DNA of 64,000 nucleotides from Cytobacillus suaedae (GCA_014960805.1 CP063163.1:2250001-2314000); one strand, 5' to 3'; positions 9,273 to 18,229 are shown, counted from the stretch's first letter. Numbers and translations are program-made. Notes: generated from the letters alone by a model not told the origin.

Positions 9273-9364
9273 CAATGCGCTCATTTTATTTCCCATATAC
9301 CACTCTTAACTTCAATAATTCTAGTCAAAATATGAAAGCTGCTTTATTCAATGCTTTCCTATTT

Positions 9365-9784
9365 TCATATATTTGCATGAGGACATCGCTCTCTAAGCAA
9401 TTCCATAAAGGTATCTCGATTTTCTGGTGAGATTAGCACTATATCATACTTCCCATACAAAATTTCTAACCTTTTCATAGAAAGTGCCGGACTGGAGAAG
9501 GGATTCGATGTTTTTTTTACAGATGTGATTGAATCAAATGGGACGGCCTTTTTGAAAGGACCATACCTTATAATTAAAGAATCATCAGTAAGAACATAAT
9601 AAGTTGTAAACCACATCCACATGATAAAAACTGGAAGACCTATCCCAAGGGATATCATAATAACGTATTCAATCGGTCCCATTTCAGCCTCCAATAAGGC
9701 AAAGATACTACTTCCAAATGTAAAGAGCATTGCTCCCCAAACAACAATTGTTAGCCATAGATCTTTCTTAGAGGAATATTTCAT
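9365..9784 (-). CDS. Membrane protein with bacterial PH-like domain
   Basis: 139 aa. Two membrane helices (about residues 9-30 and 38-60) precede a soluble tail with the pattern YYVLTDDSLIIRYGPFKKAVPF and ITSVKKTSNPFSS (about 61-105), characteristic of the small bPH_4-type pleckstrin-homology-like domain. The function of these proteins is not known; they are thought to be membrane-associated scaffolds or stress proteins. The start is ATG 9784, preceded by AAGGTGG with 8 bases spacing. It is monocistronic. Confidence 0.75.
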   Translation of the reverse strand: MKYSSKKDLWLTIVVWGAMLFTFGSSIFALLEAEMGPIEYVIMISLGIGLPVFIMWMWFTTYYVLTDDSLIIRYGPFKKAVPFDSITSVKKTSNPFSSPALSMKRLEILYGKYDIVLISPENRDTFMELLRERCPHANI

Positions 9785-10152
9785 AATAAATTCCACCTTC
9801 ACTAAATGTCTATATTTGTTATACGGTTAGAATGAAAAAAGGTTTCCCATTACGTGTAAAAAACATCAGCGAAACATCGTAAAAGATAATGGAAGTAATT
9901 TTTCACTAGACTAACTTTTGAATATAAAACTAAACAAAAAGTTTTAAAACAAATATAACCGATTTTTGTCTATAATTAGTTTAAAAGATAGACTTTTGCT
10001 TCATAATGGTTTTAATGAAAATGAAGATATGTCCTCACTAGTATGAATGCTCTAATTAGGTACAAAAATAATAAAAATCACCAAAGCAATTAAGCAATTT
10101 GGTGATTTTTGTTTTACTACAACTGATATGCAGATACCGATTCCGTCTATTA
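9785..10152. other. Intergenic region between PH-domain and anti-sigma-like genes
   Basis: 368 bases without a gene on either strand. It holds the terminator at 10073-10110 and, by position, the promoter of the PH-domain gene. The remainder is AT-rich, with no repeat or open frame that I could support. Confidence 0.6.
10073..10110 (-). terminator. Terminator of the ECF sigma operon
   Basis: A perfect 13-bp stem, AAAAATCACCAAA / TTTGGTGATTTTT, continues into TTATTATTTTTG on the minus strand. Confidence 0.85.
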
Positions 10153-10950
10153 CTATCTATTAGTGATTTGTTTTATTGATTCTTCTACGAATAAAATTGC
10201 ATAGCCTTCAGTGAAGTGTTCTGTAGGAAAGTGAAATTCATAGATTGTTTTATCCAATTTAAAGCTAATTCTGTTTACCTCGCCCACATTTGGTTCCTCG
10301 TACACTTTTTGATATACAGAGTGACCAGCTATTAATTTTTCTTTGCCAAATAATGCTTTAGTTCTTGAGTCAATGTGAGTTACTTCTTCACTTAGAATGG
10401 TTAGCCAATGGGTGTTCTTGTCTTCTTGAATATAGTCTCCATATAGTAATTTATGGTCTTCCTTCAATCTCTCTATTCTTTCATTATCCATCTTAGTTAA
10501 TTTTAAAGGACTGTATGCAATAGTGGCTCCTGATGGCGTTCGAGTTGTCGCCACACCATCCCCACCTGATGAGTCAAAGTGAACTAACGCCATTTTCACA
10601 GGAAGCCCCTCTTTATATGGAATAAAAACAGATGTTTGTAACAAGTCAGAAATTTCATGCTCGAGCTCAATATATGGAGAGTCAAACTCTTGATTTAACT
10701 GGCCTTGCTGTACATTCTCTGTGAAAATGGTCTCTGAAGCAAAATAATAGCCTCCTGCAATAAATAAGATACCCGCCAAAACCGTGCTGAGGACTGGACG
10801 AACATCCCACCTTTTTTTTCGGGATTTGGCTTTCTCTAATGAATTCATCATCTTCACATGTACCTCCCTTTGCTCTTCTTCGCCTAAATTAATCTTTTGT
10901 AATCTAGTAAACGTCTCATCAATAATAGAATCCTCATTATATCGCTTCAT
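10153..10950 (-). CDS. Membrane-anchored anti-sigma-like partner of the ECF sigma factor
   Basis: 265 aa. A cytoplasmic N-terminus (1-49) is followed by one membrane helix (about 50-70, VRPVLSTVLAGILFIAGG) and a large extracytoplasmic domain, the topology of a one-pass anti-sigma factor. There is no zinc-finger HxxxCxxC motif, so the inhibitory domain would be of a non-ZAS type. It overlaps the sigma-factor gene by 14 bases, indicating translational coupling. The inferred role is to hold the sigma factor at the membrane until an envelope signal releases it. The protein family itself was not recognised. Confidence 0.72.
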   Translation of the reverse strand: MKRYNEDSIIDETFTRLQKINLGEEEQREVHVKMMNSLEKAKSRKKRWDVRPVLSTVLAGILFIAGGYYFASETIFTENVQQGQLNQEFDSPYIELEHEISDLLQTSVFIPYKEGLPVKMALVHFDSSGGDGVATTRTPSGATIAYSPLKLTKMDNERIERLKEDHKLLYGDYIQEDKNTHWLTILSEEVTHIDSRTKALFGKEKLIAGHSVYQKVYEEPNVGEVNRISFKLDKTIYEFHFPTEHFTEGYAILFVEESIKQITNR

Positions 10951-11464
10951 GATTATAGCCCTCCTTAATCATTTGTTTCTTTAAGGCTTCTAACGCTCTG
11001 TACAACGTTATTTTCACTTTACCCTCTGTCCAACTTAAAATTTCAGCTGTTTCTTGAATAGATAACTCCTTTATTTTTCGTAGGACGATTACTTCACGAT
11101 ATGACCTTCTTAACTTATGAAGGGAATGGTATAGCTCAGCTTCAGTTTCTCCCAGTTCAGCTACCTTTTCGGGAAGATAATCATTCGTTGCAAACGATGT
11201 GTAAGAATCAATAACGAATCGTAATGGTTTTCTCTTACGAAATTCGTCAATGGTTGTATTCCGTGCGATCCGATACAACCAATTTTTTTCACTTGCCTCT
11301 TCTCGAAAACTGTCCATGTTGTTATAGGCTTTAATAAATGTATCTTGAGTTAAATCTTTAGACAGGTCATGATCCCCAGTCATCATAAGAATGTAACGAT
11401 AAATATCATTACTGTACTTCCAGTACCAATCATTTAACTTCTGTTTTAACCACTCTTCTTCCAC
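10937..11464 (-). CDS. ECF-type sigma-70 factor
   Basis: 175 aa. Region 2 (about 14-85) contains DLTQDTFIKAYNNMDSF and WLYRIARNTTIDEFRK, and region 4 (about 115-165) contains YREVIVLRKIKELSIQETA and KVKITLYRALEAL. There is no region 3, as expected for extracytoplasmic-function sigma factors. A GTG start is preceded by AAGGGGTG at about 5 bases. It overlaps the downstream membrane protein, its probable anti-sigma factor. A promoter of the class it should read (TGTAAC-N16-CGTC) lies about 55 bases upstream, so autoregulation is likely. It resembles the SigX/SigM/SigW group; the exact orthologue is not resolved. Confidence 0.88.
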   Translation of the reverse strand: MEEEWLKQKLNDWYWKYSNDIYRYILMMTGDHDLSKDLTQDTFIKAYNNMDSFREEASEKNWLYRIARNTTIDEFRKRKPLRFVIDSYTSFATNDYLPEKVAELGETEAELYHSLHKLRRSYREVIVLRKIKELSIQETAEILSWTEGKVKITLYRALEALKKQMIKEGYNHEAI

Positions 11465-11515
11465 TGGTGCACCCCTTTTAAAATTTAATTCTTCATGAAA
11501 AATTATTGCTTTAAT

Positions 11516-11541
11516 GACGTGACACGGATTAAAAAGTTACA
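11516..11541 (-). promoter_or_regulatory. Predicted ECF-sigma autoregulatory promoter
   Basis: On the minus strand: TGTAAC, exactly 16 bases, CGTC. This matches the -35 AAC and -10 CGTC signature of ECF-sigma promoters of the Bacillus SigX/SigM type. It faces the sigma gene that starts at 11464. Confidence 0.65.
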
Positions 11542-11565
11542 CTTTTATTAAAAATAATAAAAAAA

Positions 11566-11606
11566 GGTAGTTACCAGTCAGTAATTGTATCTGACTGGTA
11601 ACTACC
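11566..11606 (-). terminator. Strong terminator after the substrate-binding-protein gene
   Basis: A 16-bp perfect stem (GGTAGTTACCAGTCAG and complement), 9-base loop, then TTTTTTTATTATTTTT on the minus strand. Confidence 0.9.
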
Positions 11607-11737
11607 CTGTAAGATCTATTTACTATTACAACCTTATAGAATGTAAGGATATATTCATCCATATTATACCATAATCCCCAAAAGTCATTATAGCAATCTA
11701 TTGTTTATTGCCTCTAAAAGACAGGCTCCAAAGGAAT

Positions 11738-13339
11738 TTAGAAATTACGTCTAGACCAGTGTCTATCATTAACCTCTGTATCAACAAACTCCAATGATGT
11801 CCGGTATGGCCTGAAAATAACATTACGGTTTACCGCATACAAGTCTTGGGGACTGCAAATAAACAGACCTAACGCTTCTTCAAAGACGTACCTATCAATT
11901 TCTTCTGCAACCTTTACTCGTTCGGCTTTATTTACTTGAGCAACCATCTTCTTGAATAATAGATCAAACTTATTTAACTTAGGGCCAACTCGTAACGCCC
12001 CATCAGCACCAAAAAACTCTCTATGGAAAAACGCAGGAGTCCCCTCAAGATATAAAGCGGTTGTACTTGCTAGTAAAATGTCCCATGAGGGAATTAACTT
12101 TTTTTCTGCAACCACTCTTCTTAACTTTAATTCTTCCTTTTCATTGTAAATTGTCACATCTACACCAATTTGTAGTGTTTGTTGAACCTGTGAAGCTATG
12201 ATATATGCAACTTTTTCAAATTCTATCGTGGATGCTAGTTTTAATCTTCTACCTTTCTTCCAATCTGATTGCATAAACAATTGACGGGCACGATCTGCAT
12301 CATATTCCCTTGGAGTTAACCCTTCAGGAAAATCACTTGCCCATGGAGGTGTTAAGGCCGGAACCTTACTAGCAAACCCAAAGAAACCCTTCTTAATAAT
12401 GGTATCTCGGTTGATTGCTAGATTTAATGCTAATCGTAAGCTACTATCAGTAAAGTCAACATCACGTTTGAATCGGTTAAATATACCTGCAAGAATTTTA
12501 TTTCCGTTTACATTTATCAAACTCGCATAGTTTGAATCAATGACCTTTTGTGCATTTTGTGGTGAAACTTGTGTGACAATATCTACTTGGCCTTCTGTTG
12601 TTGTACATAAATGGAGGGCTTGCTCAGGTGTTAAATCATTTCGGAACACAACTCGATTTAACCTGGGACCTCTTAATGGATCCCAATAATTATGATTAGC
12701 TTCAAGGACAACGAAAGGAGTTCGAAGTTGTTGGGTTGTTAACCAGGTAGCAGAAAAGGGAGTAAGATTTATGATTACTTGTATATTTTTTATAGATGAG
12801 AAACCTTGAGTAAGGATAAATGGTCCAGTGCCCCACGGGCCCGGTGCATCGAGTACTCACCAATGTCCTTCCGCACTGCCAATAGAAGTATACCCAAAGC
12901 CTAATCGTTGCCAAAAAAACGTGTTCGCATAGTGGTGTGCACGAAGTTTTGCTGTAGCTAAACCATCAAGTTTTGACAGATGTAACCTAACAGTAAATTT
13001 GTCTATGATCTCTAACTCTGTTCCATCTGGTAAATTAATCCATGTTCCTGGAGGATGAGGTGCAATCCAAGGTTTGATTTGTTGGAAGTTTAGATTAACA
13101 TTCTCTGAAGAAAAATACTCACCATTATGGTAATAAACACCTTGTCTCAGCACCAATTCTAGCGTCGTATCATCTACCCAGCGATATGTTTCCGCCAAAG
13201 AGGGTACAACATTTCCTAAGTGGTCAACTCCTACTGCCTCTTCCATCGTGTTGAATAAAATATAAAGCCAATTAAGCGGTGAGGGATCTACTACATAAAC
13301 CATGCCTTTCGTGTTGTTTTGGCTGTTTTGAAAGCTCAT
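11738..13339 (-). pseudogene. Oligopeptide-type substrate-binding protein gene interrupted by in-frame TGA
   Basis: One continuous reading frame of 534 codons encodes an SBP_bac_5-type protein, except that codon 161 is TGA (12857-12859). It reads AEGHW-stop-VLDAPGPWGTGPFILTQ with no shift of frame, and both halves keep family patterns (NVVPSLAETYRW, GTGPF, NYWDPLRGPRL). The start is ATG 13339 with AAGGAG 8 bases upstream. No signal peptide or lipobox is present, so even the intact protein would be cytoplasmic or built like the C-terminal part of SgrR-type proteins. The strong terminator and good RBS suggest recent loss. Readthrough or a sequencing error are alternatives. Confidence 0.8.
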
Positions 13340-13454
13340 TCTATCACTCCTTTTCACAGTCCATTTACTATTTATATTCTTTCTGGAATCTAGATATCCC
13401 GCTAAGAATCAAGGATGAATATACAGACAAGGAGCTATTTTAAAGTCATAAATA

Positions 13455-13491
13455 AATAACACCTTCACAAATAAGATGTGAAGGTGTTATT
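13455..13491 (-). terminator. Terminator after the alkylation-repair-like gene
   Basis: A perfect 15-bp stem, AATAACACCTTCACA and complement, with a 7-base loop. AT-rich tails are present on both sides, so it may work in either direction. Confidence 0.75.
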
Positions 13492-13509
13492 TTTCTATCT
13501 TCTTTAACG

Positions 13510-14217
13510 TCAGCAAATACAAGTCTTACGCTTGATACCGACTTTATTCTTATCAACTACTTTTTCTATATATTCTACTGCAAGTGGAACTTTACACGCT
13601 GTATTGCCGACATCAACATGAACCTTCCCAATGGCTTCAGCTACTTGCTTAGCTTCTTCTGTTAACTCTGGAACGTAAGACCCAACAGAAATCACAAATC
13701 CATTCATAACATATCTTACTCTGTTACGCTCATCATGAATCGTCTCTCCTACCTTGTTCAACAAATCTCTAATTTCAGAGAAGTCCAATTCTTCATTAGA
13801 TGTAATTGATAGGTAATTTGAATACGTACTCCAACCCGCAACTGCAATCATTTCTTCCTCAGAATTCATCCATTCTCTGGCCAATTCAAGAGCATACCTA
13901 CTTTCAGCTGCAACCTGTGCGACTGTGTATTCTGCTACCATATACCAGTAAGCCTTTTGTACCCAATCTTGTAACGTCTCTTTTGAGATGAGCTTTGTAT
14001 TTACGGAAAGACCTGCCAAGTACATTGCATCATGATTTCCTGAATCATAAAGTTTCAATGCTAACTCATGGTCCTTCTTAACAAACTTTACAAGTTTTTT
14101 TAAGTCTCCGATTTTTACGCCAAAGTAAGGTTCCTTTACCCCATGATTTAAATAAATTTGCTTAGTTTCGTCCGAACCAAGTTCTTCAAGCTGTATCATT
14201 ATTTCTTCAAACGTCAT
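13510..14217 (-). CDS. DNA alkylation repair protein (AlkD-like HEAT-repeat family)
   Basis: 235 aa, all-helical, with the repeated pattern of the AlkD/AlkC glycosylase group (YFGVKIGDLKKLVK near 30-45, MVAEYTVAQVAAES near 100-113, VAGWSTYSNYLS near 130-141). These proteins excise or recognise alkylated purines without base flipping, although several subfamilies have lost glycosylase activity. The C-terminus ends in CIC. ATG 14217 is used, preceded by AGGGTGA; a TTG at 14235 could add six residues. It is divergent from the permease gene. It is a different subfamily from the alkD copy at 54 kb. Confidence 0.75.
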   Translation of the reverse strand: MTFEEIMIQLEELGSDETKQIYLNHGVKEPYFGVKIGDLKKLVKFVKKDHELALKLYDSGNHDAMYLAGLSVNTKLISKETLQDWVQKAYWYMVAEYTVAQVAAESRYALELAREWMNSEEEMIAVAGWSTYSNYLSITSNEELDFSEIRDLLNKVGETIHDERNRVRYVMNGFVISVGSYVPELTEEAKQVAEAIGKVHVDVGNTACKVPLAVEYIEKVVDKNKVGIKRKTCIC

Positions 14218-14376
14218 CCTTCTCACCCTTACCAAAATATTCTAACTAAATCTTACTATTGCTTGTCTTTAAATACAATAGTGCAAGTTCTCTCTGTTCA
14301 TCACCAAACTAGGCATGTGTGCATAGGATATATCCAACCTGAAGGGGTTTCACATGAGGTGAAAAAGGAGGAAGTT

Positions 14377-15804
14377 ATGGTGGAATTAACACTTGCTCAT
14401 TGGTTATATTTGCTTGTTACATTAGCTGTTATACTGACTATGATTTTCAAGAAAGGTGTCGTTTTACCAACATTACTAGGTACATTCCTTGTAGCGTGGG
14501 TATATAAAGGCAGTCTTGTAGGTGGTTTCACTTCCGTGTTTAACGCGAATTTAACCGCTGCAAAAGAACTGTTTAGTATTTTTTTAATCATTACCTTTAT
14601 GGTTGCTTTGCTTCAATCATTAAAGGATTTAGGTGCAGATAAACAAATGATTTCTCCCTTACAAAAGGTAATGAAGAATGGGCATATTGCTTACTTTACA
14701 CTCATCGGTGTCACATATGCTATTTCGCTCTTCTTCTGGCCAACACCCGCAGTTCCTCTCATTTGTGCATTACTCGTACCAGCAGCGGTAAGAGCCGGGT
14801 TGCCAGTAATGGGTGCAGCTATGGCCGTAGCCCTTGCTGGTCAAGGAATGGCACTCTCTTCAGACTATGTTATCCAAGTTGCTCCAGGTTTAAGTGCCAC
14901 AGCCGCAGGAATTGATCAAGCAATCGTTGCTCAAAAAGCATTAGTATTGTCTTTAGTAACAGGAATTGTTGCTATTCTATTGGGATATCTAGGATTTAGA
15001 AAGCATATGCGAAAATCAGATGACCCTGCAATCGAAAAAGAAATAAACCTTTTACAAAGCAAACAGGATGAAGACGGTAAAAATAAACCTGTTCATCAAG
15101 GAGTAAAAAGTAAAGTATTCGCTATTATAGTTCCACTATCGATGCTTGCAGTTATGATTTTCATGGTTTATACAAAGCTTAGTGGTGGTCGAATGGGAGG
15201 CTTTGAAGGCGGTGACGGTGCTGCCTTTATCGGCGGGGTTGCTGTATTATTACTCGCCTTAGCGACTCTTACAAAAGATAAAAGTGATGCTTTAGAGAGA
15301 ATCAGTGAACATATTACAGAGGGATTTGTCTTTGCCTTTAAAGCAATGGGACCCGTTATTCCTATTGCAGGTTTCTTCTTCCTTGGTAGTGGAGATTTTT
15401 CAGCTAGTATTTTATCTCTAGGAGATCAAGCTAGCCCTGCCTTTCTTTTTGATTTAGTTCAGGCAGGTCAGACGGTCATTCCTGAAAATATGATATTGTC
15501 AGCCTTTGGTATTTTAATAATTGGAATCATCACCGGTTTAGATGGATCTGGTTTTTCAGGCTTACCATTAACAGGTGCCTTATCAGGCGCATTAGCATCA
15601 AATTCAGTTGACCCTTCTACCCTTGCTGCTATCGGGCAAATGGGTTCTATCTGGACTGGTGGAGGAACCATCATAGCCTGGTCCTCACTCGTTGCAGTTG
15701 CAGGTTTATGTGGAGTTCCCGTTATGGACCTTGTTCGGAAAAACTTTAAACCGGTAATATTAGGATTAATCATATCGACCATTGTTGCTTTGCTAATCTG
15801 GTGA
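14377..15804 (+). CDS. Multi-spanning permease of ion-transporter type, substrate unknown
   Basis: 475 aa with about 11-12 hydrophobic helices and two similar halves. Gly/Pro-rich loops such as FFWPTPAVPLI (about 118-128), ALAGQGMALSSDYV (about 150-163) and GLDGSGFSGLPLTGALSG (about 388-405) look like the re-entrant, substrate-binding loops of GntP/Dcu/citrate-type permeases. A central charged loop lies near 220-250. AAAAAGGAGG is 5 bases before ATG 14377. It has its own terminator and no adjacent metabolic gene, so the substrate (probably an organic anion) is a guess. I could not assign a named family with certainty. Confidence 0.7.
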   Translation: MVELTLAHWLYLLVTLAVILTMIFKKGVVLPTLLGTFLVAWVYKGSLVGGFTSVFNANLTAAKELFSIFLIITFMVALLQSLKDLGADKQMISPLQKVMKNGHIAYFTLIGVTYAISLFFWPTPAVPLICALLVPAAVRAGLPVMGAAMAVALAGQGMALSSDYVIQVAPGLSATAAGIDQAIVAQKALVLSLVTGIVAILLGYLGFRKHMRKSDDPAIEKEINLLQSKQDEDGKNKPVHQGVKSKVFAIIVPLSMLAVMIFMVYTKLSGGRMGGFEGGDGAAFIGGVAVLLLALATLTKDKSDALERISEHITEGFVFAFKAMGPVIPIAGFFFLGSGDFSASILSLGDQASPAFLFDLVQAGQTVIPENMILSAFGILIIGIITGLDGSGFSGLPLTGALSGALASNSVDPSTLAAIGQMGSIWTGGGTIIAWSSLVAVAGLCGVPVMDLVRKNFKPVILGLIISTIVALLIW

Positions 15805-15827
15805 TTTAGTACTATAGAATTTAAAAA

Positions 15828-15863
15828 CCCAGTCTTTGTTAAATTAAATTAACAAAGCTGGGC
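15828..15863. terminator. Bidirectional terminator between permease and reductase genes
   Basis: CCCAG(T)CTTTGTTAA / TTAACAAAGCTGGG with one bulged base, followed by CTTTTT on the plus strand and TTTTT on the minus strand. Confidence 0.8.
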
Positions 15864-15879
15864 TTTTTAAAATTATTAA

Positions 15880-16527
15880 TTACATCGTTTTATCGTTAAG
15901 TGAGTGAACACTCTCCTTAATATTTTCTATACCATAACGATTAACAAACTTAAAAAATTCCTCCCGCTTCTTTCCGTTTGCCACATAAAAATCTAGAACT
16001 TTTTCAACTGTTTCATACAATTCCTCTGGAGATAAACCTGCCTTAAATAGTTTTCCTGTTTGGGCATTTGTACCTTTTCCTCGTCCACCGATATAGAGTT
16101 CAAAAGTATCTTGTCTTTTAATTACACCTATATCATTAATAAGTGGTTCACCACATGCATTTGGACATCCTGTATAAGCTGGTCGAAGAGTTCGAGGAAC
16201 GGGTTTCCCCGCAATTCTTTCGTTCAGTTCAACAGCTACCGACATCCCTTCTTCTTCTGCTCCTTTACAAAAATTACAAGTTCTTAGGCTTTTAACATAT
16301 GGACCAACTGGATAGCATTTAAGACCATTGTTTGCTAACTCCTCTTTAATTTCCTCCAACTTTCTTTCTGGTACATCTATATATAGCTGTTGAAAGGTTG
16401 TAAGTTCAATTTCTTCTTCATCTTTTAGATATCTAGCTATGGTTATTAATTGTTTTGCTGTTAATTTAGCACCAAAGCTAATTCCTCCATTAATTGCTAG
16501 TTTGACATATTTATCTTTGTTTTCCAT
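15880..16527 (-). CDS. Small nitrite/sulfite reductase-like protein
   Basis: 215 aa. The N-terminal half resembles the ferredoxin-like half-domain of siroheme reductases (LTTFQQLYIDV, 42-52). It is followed by cysteines C84 and C87 (TCNFCKG) and GCPNACGEPL with C121 and C125, the C-x3-C part of the [4Fe-4S]-siroheme site. Full nitrite or sulfite reductases have two such repeats (over 500 aa) and C-x5-C as the first pair, so this is a half-size version with a shortened first cysteine spacing. AAAGGTG precedes ATG 16527. It lies after csoR-copZ but behind a hairpin. Activity on nitrite or sulfite is inferred only. Confidence 0.72.
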   Translation of the reverse strand: MENKDKYVKLAINGGISFGAKLTAKQLITIARYLKDEEEIELTTFQQLYIDVPERKLEEIKEELANNGLKCYPVGPYVKSLRTCNFCKGAEEEGMSVAVELNERIAGKPVPRTLRPAYTGCPNACGEPLINDIGVIKRQDTFELYIGGRGKGTNAQTGKLFKAGLSPEELYETVEKVLDFYVANGKKREEFFKFVNRYGIENIKESVHSLNDKTM

Positions 16528-16577
16528 TTCAATCACACCTTTCAAATCTTAAGATCGCATTAATCATAAAGAAAAGA

Positions 16578-16600
16578 GATTGGCTAGTACTAGCACAATC
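16578..16600 (-). terminator. Hairpin after copZ
   Basis: A stem of GATTG, GCTAG and their complements (one internal mismatch) is followed on the minus strand by TCTCTTTTCTTT. It separates copZ from the reductase gene. Confidence 0.6.
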
Positions 16601-16611
16601 CCTTTATAAAA

Positions 16612-16821
16612 TCACTCCACATCATAGCCTTGGTCATCAATTGTTTCTTTGATTTTATCTAAAGAAACTTCAGTTGAATTATATTCAACATTAACACTTC
16701 CCGCTTCAAGATCAACTTTTACTTTTGCTACACCTACTAAATCTCCGACACTCCCCTCAATCGCTTTAACACAGTGTCCACATGACATTCCCCCTACCTG
16801 TAAAGTCACTATCACCATCAT
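16612..16821 (-). CDS. copZ: Copper chaperone CopZ
   Basis: 69 aa, the normal size of a heavy-metal-associated (HMA) domain. GGMSCGHCVKAIEG (9-22) holds the MxCxxC Cu(I) site. It delivers Cu(I) within the cytoplasm to a CopA-type ATPase and passes copper to CsoR. It lies 12 bases after csoR, with AAGGGAG 7 bases before ATG 16821, so it is cotranscribed with its regulator. No copA ATPase gene follows it here, unlike the usual copZA arrangement. Confidence 0.92.
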   Translation of the reverse strand: MMVIVTLQVGGMSCGHCVKAIEGSVGDLVGVAKVKVDLEAGSVNVEYNSTEVSLDKIKETIDDQGYDVE

Positions 16822-16833
16822 TAGTCATCTCCC

Positions 16834-17178
16834 TTATTTTTTCATTAACTTTTGGAAGGTTATCAGGACTTCATCTAAAACTTCCATATCCCCTTCTTGC
16901 AATCTATCAACAACACAACCCTTTAAATGTCCTTCTAATAAGATTTTAGCTACACTATTTAATGCTGACTGAGTAGCTGATATTTGTGCTATCACATCGT
17001 CGCAGTACGTGTCCTTCTCAATTAGCCCCTTGATGCCCCGAATTTGCCCTTCTATTCTATTTAAGCGAGTCACAAGATTTTTCTTTACCTTCTCTGAGTG
17101 ATGGCTTTTTCTATCACATGAGTTTGAACAACAAAGATTTTCTTCATAAGATCGTTCACTTGAGCCTTCAGAGTACAC
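16834..17178 (-). CDS. csoR: Copper-sensing repressor CsoR
   Basis: 114 aa CsoR/DUF156 protein. The Cu(I) ligand set C-H-C is complete: C59 (DTYCDD), H84 and C88 (GHLKGC). A cysteine/histidine-rich extra N-terminus (C16, C17, C21, H26, H27) is longer than in B. subtilis CsoR. CsoR tetramers bind an operator until Cu(I) loads them. The GTG start follows GGAGGGGAG. It is the first gene of csoR-copZ and begins 46 bases after an ABC ATPase gene. I did not see the G/C-rich pseudo-palindrome expected for a CsoR operator in that short gap. Confidence 0.88.
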   Translation of the reverse strand: MYSEGSSERSYEENLCCSNSCDRKSHHSEKVKKNLVTRLNRIEGQIRGIKGLIEKDTYCDDVIAQISATQSALNSVAKILLEGHLKGCVVDRLQEGDMEVLDEVLITFQKLMKK

Positions 17179-17224
17179 AATCTCCCCTCCCCACCATCAT
17201 TTTCATAAATAGTTTTGATGTAGT

Positions 17225-18229
17225 CTATGACGACATTTCTAATAGTTGAGTATGACAATGACAAGATACAGAGTGTCCATTTTCTAATGTTTCCAACTTT
17301 GGGCTCTTGGTGTGACATATGCTTTCTTGATGTGGACATCTTGAAACAAAAGGACAGCCTATATCATTTTTTGTAGAATCCACTTCTCCATCGAGGATTA
17401 GCTTTTCTCTATTTTCAATAAAATAGTTAAGGTCCTTTACCACAGAAACAAGCGCTTTCGTATAAGGATGTGACGGCCGCTGAATTATTTGTTTCGTTTT
17501 CCCGATTTCTACAATTTGTCCTTGATACATAACGGCAATCCGGTCACACATATAGCTTGCCGTTGTAAGGTCATGAGTAATGAACATCATCGTCAATCCC
17601 ATTTTCTTTCTCAGATCTAACAATAAGTTTAAGATGCCTGCTCGAACAGATACATCTAGCATCGATGTAGGTTCATCAGCTGCAATAAAGTCCGGTTTTA
17701 AAATGACTGCTCTAGCTATTGCGATACGCTGCCGTTGACCTCCACTTAATTGGTGCGGATAACGATACATAAAGTCTTCGGCTGGCTTTAATTCGATTGA
17801 TTCAATTGCTTCCTTTACTCTTTTCACTTTCTCATCGAAGGGTAGTTCTTTTTCGTGGGCATTAATTGGCTCCATTAATATGTCAAGAACTCTCATCCCT
17901 GGATTTAAGGTATCGTAGGGGTCTTGAAAGATCATTTGCATTTTACTTCTTAATCGATTGGTTTGTGATTCGTTTAATGAGCAAAGATTTTTCCCGTCGA
18001 ACCATATTTCTCCACTTGTTTCCTTCATTAACCTCATAACCATTCTTGCGGTAGTTGTTTTTCCACAACCACTTTCACCTATAATCCCTAAAATTTCTCC
18101 TCTATTAATTTCAAAGTTCACTTGATTTACAGCGTATACATCTGTCTTCTTTCGTTTTAAAAAAGAACCAGATTTTTTCACAAAGGTCTTTTTTAAGCTG
18201 TTTACTTTAATAAGAATCGAGTTATCCAT
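17225..18229 (-). CDS. Oligopeptide/dipeptide ABC transporter ATP-binding protein (DppF/OppF type)
   Basis: 334 aa. Walker A GESGCGKT (51-58), signature LSGGQ (161-165), DEPT after Walker B (185-188) and the C-terminal oligo_HPY domain with the cysteine cluster CPFVSRCPHQESIC typical of peptide-importer ATPases. GGAGGAGG precedes ATG 18229, and the gene overlaps the upstream ATPase gene by 8 bases. It pairs with the other ATPase to energise the two permeases of this operon. It is the last gene before csoR. Confidence 0.93.
   Translation of the reverse strand: MDNSILIKVNSLKKTFVKKSGSFLKRKKTDVYAVNQVNFEINRGEILGIIGESGCGKTTTARMVMRLMKETSGEIWFDGKNLCSLNESQTNRLRSKMQMIFQDPYDTLNPGMRVLDILMEPINAHEKELPFDEKVKRVKEAIESIELKPAEDFMYRYPHQLSGGQRQRIAIARAVILKPDFIAADEPTSMLDVSVRAGILNLLLDLRKKMGLTMMFITHDLTTASYMCDRIAVMYQGQIVEIGKTKQIIQRPSHPYTKALVSVVKDLNYFIENREKLILDGEVDSTKNDIGCPFVSRCPHQESICHTKSPKLETLENGHSVSCHCHTQLLEMSS

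Noticed and set aside
9185-9364. Possible small gene or RNA between the helicase and PH-domain genes
   Set aside because: Only the terminator at 9254-9272 is supported; no frame or second structure is visible.
12702-12914. Minus-strand 70-codon frame across the TGA site of the binding-protein gene
   Set aside because: It is in a different frame from both halves of the gene. Both halves are in the same frame, so no frameshift product is needed to explain the locus.
17085-17339. Minus-strand 84-codon frame between the ABC ATPase and csoR genes
   Set aside because: It overlaps both genes in another frame and lacks a start signal.
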